Shown: positions 16,857 to 27,044, counted from the first letter of the stretch. The stretch: 64,000 nt of DNA from Nostoc sp. CHAB 5824 (GCF_020829665.1 NZ_JAIVFT010000015.1:124001-188000); one strand, 5' to 3'. The notes: generated from the sequence alone by a model not told the origin. A program made the numbers and translations.

Positions 16857-19800
16857 ATGGTTACTAATAATTCTGTACAGGCAGAGACAAATCACCACTT
16901 GGTAATACGCCTACCACGGACTCTGAGTTATCTCGAAACCTGGAGCTTTGGCTTAACGGGTCATGTGGGATGGATTGGTACTGCTCCCATTATTCATGCA
17001 GCGTTAGGGCCTAAAGCGATCTTAGTTTGGTTTTTTGGCACCATTATTTCTTTTTTACTTAACTTGCAGGTACAAAGTCTAGGTAGACATTGGCCAGATG
17101 TCGCTGGAGGAACACCAAACTATACCACAAGGCTATTAAATAACTTTCCTACCTTAGGTCGTTATATAGCTTTAGGATATTATTTTAGCTGGGCAGCAGC
17201 GCCGGCACTGTATGCGATTATTCTCACAAACCTAATTAAAGTCAATTTTGAACCATTAGGGATTTCTTGCCCAGAAACTTTATTAAAAGTTGTATTTACA
17301 GCGATTCCTTTTATTGTGGCATTCAGTGGCAGCCGTGCTTTAGCGCTCCTGCATTTATTTTTTGTATTCCCAGCGATTTTATTACTGTTTTTGTTTTGTG
17401 CTGAAGGTGTAATATGGTTAGCCTTCTCAACTGCTAGTTTTAAACTTATCCCAACTAGCACACATAGCCTGAGCTTTGAAGAATGGGCAAAGTGGTTTTT
17501 TCTGGCTAGCTATTCAATATATGCTTGTGAAACCACTTCTTCTTTTGTTGCTGATAGCCGCCATCCATATAAAACTTTAAAGTTCTTAAGCATAGCTGCT
17601 TGGCTAATTCCTCCAGTTTTTTTAGGTGGTTCTTGGGTATTAATGTGTTCGGCTCAAAATCCAACAATAGGTGATGATGCGTTCTTAAATCTGGTAGCGG
17701 CTTCTAAGCCTTTTTGGGGTGAACATGCCTCCTTTTTAGTAACACTTTTGATTACTGTATCCTGCCTTCTAAGTTCTGCTACAGCAGTTTCCAACTCTCC
17801 TCGGATATTATACCAGCTTGCTTTAGACAGACAGCTTTCTCCCATATTTGCATTAGTTTCTCCTCAAGGTGTCCTTGGTCCTGCTATCTTAGCTACCTTT
17901 CTGATCAGTTTGCTTTGTCTAAATTTGGGAAATGTATCTCAACTTGTCACGGTAGCAGGCACCTGTTATCTCATGTCCATTATGGGATTACATCTGGGAT
18001 TATGGCTGTGTCGGGGTAAACCGCAGGTGCTATGGCCTTGGTGGTCACTTGGTTTCTTCTTGATAGAAGCGGTAGTTTTAATACTGGGAGGTTTAGCTTG
18101 GAATTGGAGAGATTTTTTAGTGGGATTATTATTACCCATTGTTCTAATAATAGGAGATGTAGAGCTAGGTCGCTTAAGATTTGCACCATTACACCCAGAA
18201 TGGTGGATACAGCGTTACTACAGTAGGTCTAGTAGAAACAACCCAGACTTTGTAGTACTACAGGTGATTGTCTTAGTATCATTAATTTGTATTACTGCCA
18301 CAAGTAGTTGGGTTCTGCGCGATTTATTAGATAGAGTTTCTAATAATCCTCATAACTCTTTACTAGCTATTCTGTTAGTGACACTTTCTTTTACAGGGGT
18401 TGCGATCGCTTGCTGGACAACTCTACCACAAATTGTTGCTATTGATGAGGCACGCAAACAAGCAAAAAACCTATTTATTACTACTCTCCATACCGTCCCA
18501 GATACTGTTTTAGTGTTAGATGAAAACGGGACAATCTGTCAAACAAATGCCGCTGCTGAAGAATTATTTCAAACAAATATTCAGCAGTTGCTTGGGCAAA
18601 ATTTGAATCAACTATTAATCTGCTATCGTGGCAAACCGGAGCAATGGTCTATTAGGAGTGAGCAAACCTTAAAAGTAAACCAAAGTCTACGAATTGTTGA
18701 ATCGACTATTTCACAGCCATTTAATTCCCAGCTACGAGAGTATGTTGTTATTATCCGTGACATCACTAAACGTAAGTTAGTAGAGAAAGAATTAGTCCAG
18801 TATCGCTATCAGCTTGAGCAGATGGTTTTAGAACGCACCATTGAACTTATTAGAGTGAATCAACAACTTGAACAAGACATTATCAAGCGTCAACAAGCAC
18901 AAGAGCAATTACTGCACAATAGTCTTCATGATGGGCTAACCGGATTACCTAATCAACGATTATTCCTGGAGCGAGTGCAGCGAGCAATAGAACTTACTAA
19001 ACAGCAAAATAATTATTTATTTGCTGTACTCTTTTTAGACCTAGACCGCTTTAAAGTTGTTAATGACAGCCTTGGACATCTACTGGGAAATCAGCTTTTG
19101 ATTGCAATTTCTCATCGGCTAAAGTCAGTTCTGCGAATTGGAGACATAGTTGCCCGTTTTGGTGGAGATGAGTTCACAATCTTAATTGAGGAAATTGACG
19201 ATATTAGCACCGCCATACAGGTAGCCGAGCGAATTAAAAAGGTACTAGCTTTGCCATTTCAATTAAATGAGCATAGAGTGTTTACTAATGCTAGTATTGG
19301 CATCGCTTTAAGTAAAGCAGATTATAAACAAGCAGCGCAGATTCTACGCGATGCCGATGTAGCAATGTACTATGCCAAATCACTTGGGAAGGCACGCTAT
19401 GAGGTCTTTGACCCAAAAATGCATGAGAGTGCATCTTTGCTCTTGGAGTTAGAAACGGCTCTGCGAAATGCGCTGCTCAAACAAGAAGAATTCCGCCTTT
19501 ATTACCAGCCAATTATTTCACTGACAACTGGCAAAATTATTGGATTTGAGGCACTGATACGTTGGCATCATCCAGAACAAGGAATTATTTCCCCTCAAGA
19601 TTTTATTCCCCTGGCCGAAGAAACTGGAATGATTGTTAGTATCGGGCAATGGGTGCTTTATGAAGCGTGTCGCCAAATGCACAGATGGCATAAACAATTT
19701 CCTACCTCACTACCCCTGACAATTAACGTAAATTTTTCTAGTAAACAAATCACGCAACCCGATGTGTTTAAACAAGTTAAACATATTTTGCAGCAAACTG

Positions 19801-20240
19801 GGCTGAAGCCGTGCAGTTTGAAATTGGAAATTACTGAAACCTTGTTGATGGATAATTTTGAATTAGCTACCACCGTGCTTTCCCAGTTAACAGCGCTGAA
19901 TGTCGAGTTGCACATGGATGATTTCGGTACTGGCTATTCATCCTTAAGTTATCTGCACCGCCTACCAATCAAAACTCTTAAGATTGACCGTTCTTTCGTC
20001 AGCAATATAGGTAGTCGAGGAGAAAATTTAGAAATTATTCGAGCTATTGTGACATTAGCTCATAATTTAAATATGTCTGTAACAGCAGAAGGGGTAGAAA
20101 CTGTAGAGCAATTAGCACAGCTGAAGGCTTTACAATGTGATTATGGACAAGGGTATTTTTTCTTACCACCGATGGAAAGTGCAGAGGTAGAAATACTACT
20201 TGCTGCCAATTTGTGCTGCAAAAACTTTTTAAAGACATAA
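16857..20240 (+). CDS. APC-transporter-like membrane domain fused to PAS-GGDEF-EAL
   Basis: The protein has 1127 residues. Residues 1 to about 520 form about 12-14 membrane helices resembling amino-acid/polyamine/organocation permeases (start TLSYLETWSFGLTGHVGWIG). Then come a PAS domain (about 545-650, PDTVLVLDENGTICQTNAAA), a coiled linker, a GGDEF domain (motif at 769-773) and an EAL domain (E898). GGDEF is intact and has an RIGD inhibitory site five residues before it. The EAL set is complete (EAL, LEITET, DDFGTGYSSL, LKIDRS, AEGVET), so both c-di-GMP synthesis and hydrolysis are possible. Expected location is the plasma membrane with cytoplasmic output. The transporter-like half may sense or transport a small cation or amino acid. 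It is monocistronic. Confidence 0.85.
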   Translation: MVTNNSVQAETNHHLVIRLPRTLSYLETWSFGLTGHVGWIGTAPIIHAALGPKAILVWFFGTIISFLLNLQVQSLGRHWPDVAGGTPNYTTRLLNNFPTLGRYIALGYYFSWAAAPALYAIILTNLIKVNFEPLGISCPETLLKVVFTAIPFIVAFSGSRALALLHLFFVFPAILLLFLFCAEGVIWLAFSTASFKLIPTSTHSLSFEEWAKWFFLASYSIYACETTSSFVADSRHPYKTLKFLSIAAWLIPPVFLGGSWVLMCSAQNPTIGDDAFLNLVAASKPFWGEHASFLVTLLITVSCLLSSATAVSNSPRILYQLALDRQLSPIFALVSPQGVLGPAILATFLISLLCLNLGNVSQLVTVAGTCYLMSIMGLHLGLWLCRGKPQVLWPWWSLGFFLIEAVVLILGGLAWNWRDFLVGLLLPIVLIIGDVELGRLRFAPLHPEWWIQRYYSRSSRNNPDFVVLQVIVLVSLICITATSSWVLRDLLDRVSNNPHNSLLAILLVTLSFTGVAIACWTTLPQIVAIDEARKQAKNLFITTLHTVPDTVLVLDENGTICQTNAAAEELFQTNIQQLLGQNLNQLLICYRGKPEQWSIRSEQTLKVNQSLRIVESTISQPFNSQLREYVVIIRDITKRKLVEKELVQYRYQLEQMVLERTIELIRVNQQLEQDIIKRQQAQEQLLHNSLHDGLTGLPNQRLFLERVQRAIELTKQQNNYLFAVLFLDLDRFKVVNDSLGHLLGNQLLIAISHRLKSVLRIGDIVARFGGDEFTILIEEIDDISTAIQVAERIKKVLALPFQLNEHRVFTNASIGIALSKADYKQAAQILRDADVAMYYAKSLGKARYEVFDPKMHESASLLLELETALRNALLKQEEFRLYYQPIISLTTGKIIGFEALIRWHHPEQGIISPQDFIPLAEETGMIVSIGQWVLYEACRQMHRWHKQFPTSLPLTINVNFSSKQITQPDVFKQVKHILQQTGLKPCSLKLEITETLLMDNFELATTVLSQLTALNVELHMDDFGTGYSSLSYLHRLPIKTLKIDRSFVSNIGSRGENLEIIRAIVTLAHNLNMSVTAEGVETVEQLAQLKALQCDYGQGYFFLPPMESAEVEILLAANLCCKNFLKT

Positions 20241-20314
20241 AAATCTTGGGATCGGATTCTGTTTAGAGAAACACCTTGTAAAATTGGGTAATTAATTTCA
20301 CTTGATAATCTACA

Positions 20315-21466
20315 TTAATGTAATACTTGTTGTAGTTGGAAATCTTCTGCATTATTAAGTAACCCTTCTTCTCGCAAAAGTTCATTAATAAAAGTATCGA
20401 TTTTTTCTTTATCAATATTCTGCATGATTATAATATGTGCCCAATTTTCAAAAATTGCTAACTGCCACTTTTTAATTAACCGTTGAGAAGGTTTTTGAAA
20501 CACTACGGTATTGGAAAATTCATTTAACATGCATGGATATTCTCTTATTTGAAGTTGTTGGAAAAGATATTGAGCATTAAGAATACAGGTCTTTGCTTCT
20601 TGAGCTAATCCATCATAACCTCTTGTTTGCACTGCATACCAGAGGATCAGAGGGGTATGACCGTTTCTAGATCCCAGAATAGTTGTATCTTTTGAACCAA
20701 TATATTCAATTTCTGTTTCAACTTTTTCTACCCATTTTTTCTTAGTTAAAACTACACCGCAAGGCAATGGAGAACCAATGAATTTAGCAGAAATAGCTAT
20801 ACTATCTATGGGTTTTTGAAAGTTAACTTGGGGAGCGCCATCTAAAAATGGTAATATTAATCCTGAAAGTGCAGCATCACAATGGATGTAATAATCTTTA
20901 ATCTGATTGCCCTCTAGAATTTCTATAACTTTGTCTAAGTTATCAATCGCACCTTTGACAGTAGTCCCAATATTTAAATTTATGATTACTGGATGACTAC
21001 GATTTTCCTTAATTAGTTGTTCAAAATGTTCATAATTTATCTCTCCATTAATTTGCGAATTAACAACATTATGTTGGATGCGGAATAATTTGGCCGCTTT
21101 GGTAATTGAGTAATGAGAGTCTTGTGATGAGTAAACAATCCCATTAGGGTAGATTTCCCTTGCTAAAAACATTCCATATAAATTACCTTCAGTTCCACCA
21201 GCAGTAACATAACCCCAAAACTGATCTTCTGGAATCTTATAGAGGTCAGCAAAAAAAGATAAGACTTCTTGCTCAAACTTACGAGAATGGAGACCAAAAT
21301 CTGGCTCAATATATGGATCTCCAGCATTATTTAACAGATAATTAAAAAGTTTTGCGATCGCACTGTAATCACAGCTTAAATTATATGGATAGCCTGCATG
21401 AAACTGCGATCTCTGTTCTATTTGAAACAAAAAATCTGCTAACTCTTTAGCAACTCTATCTGACAT
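20315..21466 (-). CDS. PLP-dependent histidine decarboxylase family protein
   Basis: The protein has 383 residues from ATG 21464-21466; an upstream TTG would add 32 unlikely residues. The length equals bacterial PLP-type histidine decarboxylases, which make histamine. Diagnostic segments are FHAGYPYNLSCDYS, WGYVTAGGTEGNLYG, the cofactor Asp in YYIHCDAALSG (D197) and the Schiff-base lysine in ISAKFIGSPLPCGVV (K228). The residue before this Lys is Ala, where most relatives have His. It has no transporter, siderophore or peptide-synthetase neighbours, so the role of the product is unclear. Related serine or aspartate decarboxylases share the fold, so the substrate is not certain. Confidence 0.75.
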   Translation of the reverse strand: MSDRVAKELADFLFQIEQRSQFHAGYPYNLSCDYSAIAKLFNYLLNNAGDPYIEPDFGLHSRKFEQEVLSFFADLYKIPEDQFWGYVTAGGTEGNLYGMFLAREIYPNGIVYSSQDSHYSITKAAKLFRIQHNVVNSQINGEINYEHFEQLIKENRSHPVIINLNIGTTVKGAIDNLDKVIEILEGNQIKDYYIHCDAALSGLILPFLDGAPQVNFQKPIDSIAISAKFIGSPLPCGVVLTKKKWVEKVETEIEYIGSKDTTILGSRNGHTPLILWYAVQTRGYDGLAQEAKTCILNAQYLFQQLQIREYPCMLNEFSNTVVFQKPSQRLIKKWQLAIFENWAHIIIMQNIDKEKIDTFINELLREEGLLNNAEDFQLQQVLH

Positions 21467-21862
21467 ATCTCTGTATCTCTTAAATTTTGAGTTAATCCAT
21501 GTTTTAATCGAATTTATAGATATTAATATAATATCTGGATATTCTTTTAACAACAGTATCAATTAACTTTACAATTTAAAATAGCTCAGTGAAAATGCGT
21601 AAGTATATATCCAGTGTAAATACGCAAAATAATTGTTTATTTTGACTATACCATCTAGAAGCGCGACTACCAGACAAAATTTGAATAGCGGAAGTTTACC
21701 TACTTTTAACAAGGGGATTTTGCCCCAAGTCTTGTTAATTGAGATGATAGCCTGGATTTACGTCGTGTTTATAAATCGTGGCTATACACATGAAGTCCGC
21801 CCATCACATTAGCAAGCGCAATGGGGACTTCATGAGTGAAAAGTGCATTTAGATTTTTGCTT
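21467..21862. other. Intergenic region
   Basis: About 400 bp between ileS and the decarboxylase gene. AT-rich with no hairpin terminator or gene that I can support; it presumably contains the decarboxylase promoter. Confidence 0.3.
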
Positions 21863-24799
21863 TTAGAACTCTCCGGCTAAAGCTGCAACGCATCGTTCGC
21901 AAATTAGGGGATGTTCTGTTGATTCTCCCACATGAATGGAATAGTTCCAACAGCGATCGCATTTTTGTCCATCTGCGTTCACTACACCAATTCCCCAGCT
22001 ATCTGATTGCAAGTTATATTTCACCCCTTGCAGTGCTTCTGAAGTATCTAATACTTCCACTTGGGAGGTGAGGAACAGATAACGAAGTTCATCGATACCG
22101 TTACCACTAACTGGATTTAGTGCTTTTACTGAAGAACGTAAATGCTCATCAGCTACATAAAGCAAGGCTTTTGCTTCTAGAGACGAACCAATCAATTTTT
22201 CTATCCTAGCTTGCTCTAATACCTTATTCACCTCAGTACGAATTTGTCGGACTTGTTGCCAAAATTCCGCTAACTCTGGATTACGCCATTTTTCCTCAAC
22301 CTGCACCCAACCGGCTTCAAACACCGATTTGTAAGGGGTTTTGTAGGGGAGATATTGCCAAATATCTTCGGCGGTGTGGCATAACACTGGCGCGATCGCT
22401 CGTGCTAGATTATCTATTGCTATCTTCAGCACCGTTTGACAACTGCGACGGCGGAAAGCATCCGTTGCACTGATGTACAGCCTATCTTTGGCAACATCTA
22501 AATAAAAGTTAGATAAATCCACCACGCAGAAATTCTGCACTGTTTGGAAGAAGCGGAAGAATTGGAAACTTTCAAAGGCAACCGTTACTTCCTCAAACAC
22601 CTCGGTAATGCGGTGCAGCATATAACGGTCAAGTTCTGGCAATTCCTCGAAGGGGACTGTATCTTTTTCGGGGTCAAAATCATGCAAGCTACCCAACAAA
22701 AACCGCGCCGTATTGCGAATCTTGCCTCTAACATCATTCATCTGCTTGATGATGTTTTTACCAATGCGGACATCCCCAGAGTAGTCTACCGATGAAACCC
22801 ATAATCTCAATATATCTGCACCGTAAGGCGGTTCTACTTTTTGATTTTTCCCGCCTTCAATGATTGTATTTGGGTCAACCACATTTCCTTCTGACTTACT
22901 CATTTTCCGCCCTTGTTCGTCCAAAGCAAAGCCGTGAGTTAGCACAGTTTTGTAAGGTGCAATGTCATTCACTGCTACACTGGTGAGCAAGCTTGACTGG
23001 AACCAGCCGCGATGTTGGTCGGAACCTTCCAAATATATATCAGCAGGGTAGCGTAACTCTGGACGCTGTTCGACGACAGCCGCCCAAGATGAGCCAGAAT
23101 CAAACCATACATCCATTGTGTCTGTACCTTTGCGGTACGACTTGCCATTTTGGCGATATGATTCTGGTAATAACTCCTCCACTGAAAGTTCCCACCAAGC
23201 ATCAGAACCTTTTTCTGCGATAATTCCTTGGACGTGGTTGATAATTTCTTCATTCAACAGTGGTTCTCCCGTGGCTTCATCGTAGAAAACAGGAATGGGT
23301 ACACCCCAACTCCGTTGACGGGAGATACACCAATCGGAACGCTCCGCTACCATTGGCGTGATCCGATTTTCACCTTGGGCTGGAATCCATTTTACCGTTG
23401 CGATCGCATGAAGCGCTTCTTCTCTAAATCCCTCCACCGAAGCAAACCATTGTTCAGTCGCGCGGAAAATCGTTGGTTTCTTCGTCCGCCAATCATAAGG
23501 ATATTTATGAGGATATGGTTCTTCTTTCAACAAAGAACCAGCCGCAGCCAGTGCATCAATTACCGCTTGATTCCCATCACCCAGAACATTTAATCCAGCA
23601 AATTGTCCCGCTTCTTCGGTAAAATTGCCATTGTCATCCACTGGTGCAAGGATGGGCAAACCATAACGCAGACCAACAATGTAGTCTTCTTGACCATGAC
23701 CGGGTGCAGTATGTACCAGCCCAGTACCCGACTCAGTAGTGATATAATCACCGCCCACGACAATCGGACTTTCACGGTCAAATAGAGGATGACGGTAAGT
23801 AGTATGTTCTAAGTCATTCCCCTTGAACGTGGCTTTAAGAGTTAACTCAACTCCCAACGTCGAAGATAAACGTTCCACTAAATCAGCAGCAACGATTAGG
23901 TATTTGAAATTACTCCCCGTTTCTGCCTCTGGACGCGAAACTTCCACCACTGCATAATTCAAATCTGCATTCACTGCCACAGCCAAATTTCCCGGAATTG
24001 TCCAAGGTGTGGTTGTCCAGATAGCCACACCCAAATCTGACTGATATTCCGCCAACAGTGGTTTTACAGCTTCCGCCAAACTTGTAACTGCAAAAGCTGC
24101 ATAGATACTGCGGGAAACGTGACCTTCTGGATATTCCAACTCAGCTTCAGCCAAAGCAGTTTTAGAACTGGGACTCCAGTGAACAGGCTTCAAACCGCGA
24201 TAGATGTAGCCTTTTAAGAACATCTGACCAAACACGCCAATTTGAGCCGCTTCATATTCCGGCTTTAGAGTTAAATAAGGGTGGTTCCAATCACCCCAAA
24301 TACCGTAGCGTTGAAAATTTTGGCGCTGGTCGTTTACCGTAGCTAAGGCAAATTCTTCCGCTTTCTGCCGCAGTTGTAAAGGCGTTAAGTTTTGCCGCTC
24401 TGCTGACTTCATGTTCTGCAAAACTTTCAACTCAATTGGTAACCCGTGACAATCCCAACCAGGGACGTAGCGAACTTTACGCCCTTTTAGCAGTTGGTAG
24501 CGATTAATAATATCTTTGAGAATTTTATTTAAAGCATGACCAATATGGAGTGAGCCATTAGCGTAGGGAGGCCCATCGTGCAGTATAAATAATTCGCCGG
24601 GGTTATTTTCAAAGAGGCGATCGTAAATTTTATTTTCTTCCCAAAATTTTTGGATTTCAGGCTCACGCTTGATGGCGTTTGCCCGCATATCAAAGTTAGT
24701 CTTGGGTAGGTTTACAGTATCTTTGTAACTTCCTGATTCGGTCACAGTCTCATGCCTAGAATTAGGTGTGCAAGTTTTATTAATTATAGAAGATGACAT
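21863..24799 (-). CDS. ileS: Isoleucyl-tRNA synthetase
   Basis: This class Ia aminoacyl-tRNA synthetase charges tRNA-Ile and has an editing domain. Visible are the HIGH motif in DGPPYANGSLHIGHALNK, the KMSKS motif in GRKMSKSEGNVVDP, the editing domain in the CP1 insertion (TTTPWTIPGNLAVAVNA, GTGLVHTAPGHGQEDY) and a C-terminal zinc finger CDRCWNYS...CERC. It is full length, about 978 residues from ATG 24797-24799. A GTG at 24743-24745 would begin at TESGSYKDTVNLPKTNFDMR, the more usual cyanobacterial N-terminus. I cannot decide between them. It is a single-copy housekeeping gene with normal codon use. Confidence 0.95.
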   Translation of the reverse strand: MSSSIINKTCTPNSRHETVTESGSYKDTVNLPKTNFDMRANAIKREPEIQKFWEENKIYDRLFENNPGELFILHDGPPYANGSLHIGHALNKILKDIINRYQLLKGRKVRYVPGWDCHGLPIELKVLQNMKSAERQNLTPLQLRQKAEEFALATVNDQRQNFQRYGIWGDWNHPYLTLKPEYEAAQIGVFGQMFLKGYIYRGLKPVHWSPSSKTALAEAELEYPEGHVSRSIYAAFAVTSLAEAVKPLLAEYQSDLGVAIWTTTPWTIPGNLAVAVNADLNYAVVEVSRPEAETGSNFKYLIVAADLVERLSSTLGVELTLKATFKGNDLEHTTYRHPLFDRESPIVVGGDYITTESGTGLVHTAPGHGQEDYIVGLRYGLPILAPVDDNGNFTEEAGQFAGLNVLGDGNQAVIDALAAAGSLLKEEPYPHKYPYDWRTKKPTIFRATEQWFASVEGFREEALHAIATVKWIPAQGENRITPMVAERSDWCISRQRSWGVPIPVFYDEATGEPLLNEEIINHVQGIIAEKGSDAWWELSVEELLPESYRQNGKSYRKGTDTMDVWFDSGSSWAAVVEQRPELRYPADIYLEGSDQHRGWFQSSLLTSVAVNDIAPYKTVLTHGFALDEQGRKMSKSEGNVVDPNTIIEGGKNQKVEPPYGADILRLWVSSVDYSGDVRIGKNIIKQMNDVRGKIRNTARFLLGSLHDFDPEKDTVPFEELPELDRYMLHRITEVFEEVTVAFESFQFFRFFQTVQNFCVVDLSNFYLDVAKDRLYISATDAFRRRSCQTVLKIAIDNLARAIAPVLCHTAEDIWQYLPYKTPYKSVFEAGWVQVEEKWRNPELAEFWQQVRQIRTEVNKVLEQARIEKLIGSSLEAKALLYVADEHLRSSVKALNPVSGNGIDELRYLFLTSQVEVLDTSEALQGVKYNLQSDSWGIGVVNADGQKCDRCWNYSIHVGESTEHPLICERCVAALAGEF

Positions 24800-24840
24800 G
24801 AAAACCAAAATTTGCTATTTTATTCACCTTTTTCGATAAA

Positions 24841-24925
24841 CCTCTCCCTACCTTGAATTTTCGTTCAAGTCTCTCCCTCTCCGAGTCGGAGAGGGACGGT
24901 TTTGCGTAGTAAAACCAGGGAGAGG
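24841..24925. repeat. Dispersed hairpin repeat
   Basis: CCTCTCCCTACCTTGAATTT at one end and CCAGGGAGAGG at the other, with an internal CTCTCCGAGTCGGAGAG hairpin. It belongs to the same broad class as 6392-6477. Confidence 0.5.
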
Positions 24926-25064
24926 TTTCTTGGCGATTAGGACACTAATCAGGAATTTTGCGGATATTGAGAGTTAATCAACAGAAAGTAGTATACTTTT
25001 CTGGGTTCGCGTAAAACTATCCAAAAGTTTCGTCTAAAAACCAAGAATTTTGGGGTTGCTCTAA

Positions 25065-25433
25065 ATGTTAAGTCCTGTAGTAACAGTCAGTATCTTTCAA
25101 AAACAACCCGACCCTCAAGCGTTTTCAGCAGGCGAGGTCATCTTTGAAGAAGGACAGTCTGGCGATCACATGTACGGGATTCTGGATGGAACAGTGGATA
25201 TATTAGTCAATGGCAAGGTTGTAGAAACCATTGACACAGGCGAAGTTTTTGGTGTTGGGGTACTTGTAGGAGTCAAAAATAGAACTTATACAGCTATTGC
25301 CAGGGTGGACAGCAAACTTGCTTTTGTTGATGAGAAAGGGTTTCTCTTTGCTGTTCAAGAAACACCCATGTTTGCCCTGAAGGTGATGAAAAGTTACTCA
25401 GAGCGTCTAAGTCGCTTGCAGCGTATGGTGTGA
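25065..25433 (+). CDS. Small cyclic-nucleotide-binding-domain protein
   Basis: The 122 residues form essentially one cNMP-binding beta-barrel: FSAGEVIFEEGQSGDHMYGI, LDGTVDILVNGKVVETIDTGE, then the phosphate cassette region GVGVLVGVKNRTYTAIARV. The Arg that contacts the cyclic phosphate may be the R of KNRTYTA, but the usual Glu of the FGE segment is replaced (VFGVGV). Ligand binding is therefore uncertain. There is no DNA-binding or enzymatic domain. It could be a soluble cAMP-responsive adaptor; the window also encodes a CyaB-type cyclase. A low-complexity G-rich tract follows the stop. Confidence 0.8.
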   Translation: MLSPVVTVSIFQKQPDPQAFSAGEVIFEEGQSGDHMYGILDGTVDILVNGKVVETIDTGEVFGVGVLVGVKNRTYTAIARVDSKLAFVDEKGFLFAVQETPMFALKVMKSYSERLSRLQRMV

Positions 25434-25592
25434 AGGAGGCAGGAGGCAGGGGGCAGGGGGCATGTGTGGCTCTCATTGCAGGACTCTGCGCGAAAGGTTT
25501 GGTAAAAAAGGGATGCAGTATTCCAATTGAGCCTCCTGCTTCAGCATAGTTGCCTTTGGGGATGAAAGGTGCAGAATTTACTGGAGGTAGTA

Positions 25593-25958
25593 ATGGTGCG
25601 TAAACGGTTGATTATCGAGATGGGGATGGGAATAGATCAGCATGGACAAGAACCGACAGTAGCAGCATCAAGGGCAGTACGAAATGCGATCGCTCACAAT
25701 GCTTTACCTGGTGTTTGGGAAGTTGCTGGCTTAAGCCACCCCAATGAAATGATTATAGAAGTTCAGGTAGCAGTGCCATATCCAGAGCAAGTCCGAGAAG
25801 AAGAGGTACTAGCTGTATTACCATTCGGTCGGAAAACTCTTACCGTAGAATCTGGGGGGATGATAGTTCAAGGGCGGGCAATTGCCGAACTCAATGATAA
25901 AAATGATGAAATGTTGATTGCGATCGCTGCTGTCACAGTTCTGATCGAAAATGAGTAA
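25593..25958 (+). CDS. Lin0512-family conserved protein
   Basis: The 121-residue protein starts at ATG 25593, chosen because GGAGGT lies 4 nt upstream (25583-25588); an earlier in-frame GTG has no such site. The sequence RLIIEMGMGIDQHGQEPT, SRAVRNAIAHNALPGVWEV and ESGGMIVQGRAIAELNDKND matches the small conserved Lin0512-type family, whose biochemical role is unknown. It is soluble, with no signal peptide. It is followed 35 bp later by the next gene on the same strand, so the two could be co-transcribed. Confidence 0.7.
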   Translation: MVRKRLIIEMGMGIDQHGQEPTVAASRAVRNAIAHNALPGVWEVAGLSHPNEMIIEVQVAVPYPEQVREEEVLAVLPFGRKTLTVESGGMIVQGRAIAELNDKNDEMLIAIAAVTVLIENE

Positions 25959-25993
25959 TTAAGGTCAATACCTAAAATCGTGACTTTAATAAA

Positions 25994-26788
25994 ATGACGC
26001 ATCTTCAAGAGCAACACTGGGAAAAATTATTTGGATACCTGACCATAGAAGGACAGTCTATGTATGGTATATGGACTGTTTACTCGCCAGAAAAAGAAGT
26101 CATTAAGTCTTCTCAAGGTATCAGAAATTTGCGCTCCAATGCCAATAAAACGGTAATTACTCACACAAATCAGTTCCCTTCACCAGACGGGAGTATGCTA
26201 GAAAAACAATGGCAAATTCACAAGGAAACTTGTAATCAACCTGATGGATTATTGCATCCAGCAAATCCATCTAAAAGGGCATTAGCTCTTGTTGATTATG
26301 GTTCTAGTACTTGGGTTTCAAGAAAACTGGAATCGGGAAGTAGTTTCTCAGTTGAGTTATTTTTAAAGCATAAAGATTGGAATACTAGCATAGGTAGTAT
26401 CTATACAGAGAATGGGGATTTAGAGAAAATTCTCCATCTACGCGAACATTTAAATAGTTTTCCTAACAGCAGAACAAGCGAGGAAATAACCAGTTTGTCA
26501 GGAAGTTGGATAGGCACAAAACAATCTATCACCTCTGATTTAAAAATTTCCGATGCTGAAGAAATTCGCAATATTATTTTAGACCCGACCAATGGCAAAA
26601 ATGACACTTTCTACTTACCCGATGCTGTCGTTGTAAATATTCCTAAAAAGTTGCCTATGGGAGAAGAATTTGAGATAGTAGCCGGTAAGCTAGTTGCAGA
26701 AAATGAATATAAACGCCTCACTGCTAAATATGATGATTCAGGTGCATTTACATTGTTGATTTCTGAGGTGTTTTGCTTGCAAGATTAG
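25994..26788 (+). CDS. DUF3598-like (calycin-type) protein
   Basis: The 264-residue soluble protein has no membrane segment and begins HWEKLFGYLTIEGQSMYGIW, with repeated beta-strand patterns. The layout resembles cyanobacterial DUF3598 proteins, which are predicted to have two lipocalin-like barrels related to phycobilin lyases or fatty-acid-binding folds. I make this family link with moderate confidence and assign no substrate. It lies 35 bp after the Lin0512-type gene, and a MITE (26881) sits 92 bp after its stop. Confidence 0.5.
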   Translation: MTHLQEQHWEKLFGYLTIEGQSMYGIWTVYSPEKEVIKSSQGIRNLRSNANKTVITHTNQFPSPDGSMLEKQWQIHKETCNQPDGLLHPANPSKRALALVDYGSSTWVSRKLESGSSFSVELFLKHKDWNTSIGSIYTENGDLEKILHLREHLNSFPNSRTSEEITSLSGSWIGTKQSITSDLKISDAEEIRNIILDPTNGKNDTFYLPDAVVVNIPKKLPMGEEFEIVAGKLVAENEYKRLTAKYDDSGAFTLLISEVFCLQD

Positions 26789-26880
26789 CAGTTAAAATAG
26801 TTGGCTGATAATTACCAGTTTTAGATTTTTTTGACAACATATAGCAATCCTAAAATTAGTGATGAAAATCACAAGGCTCA

Positions 26881-27044
26881 GAGGATGTTTTAAAAGTATT
26901 TGGCTGTGATTATTAGGCAGTTATTGATCCCCCCTAACCCCCCTTAAAAAGGTGGTAACTAGAATCAAAGTCCCCCTTTTTAAGGGGGATTTAGGAGGAT
27001 CTAGAAAGTTTTGATACCTACAATAGGACTTTTAAAACATCCTC
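26881..27044. mobile_element. MITE-like element, family A copy 3 with TCA target duplication
   Basis: A 164-bp element with ends GAGGATGTTTTAAAAGT and ACTTTTAAAACATCCTC, flanked by TCA on both sides (26878-26880 and 27045-27047). Inside is a long hairpin, CCCCTTAAAAAGG... paired with ...CCTTTTTAAGGGGG. It is longer than copy 2 because of this internal part. Confidence 0.8.
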
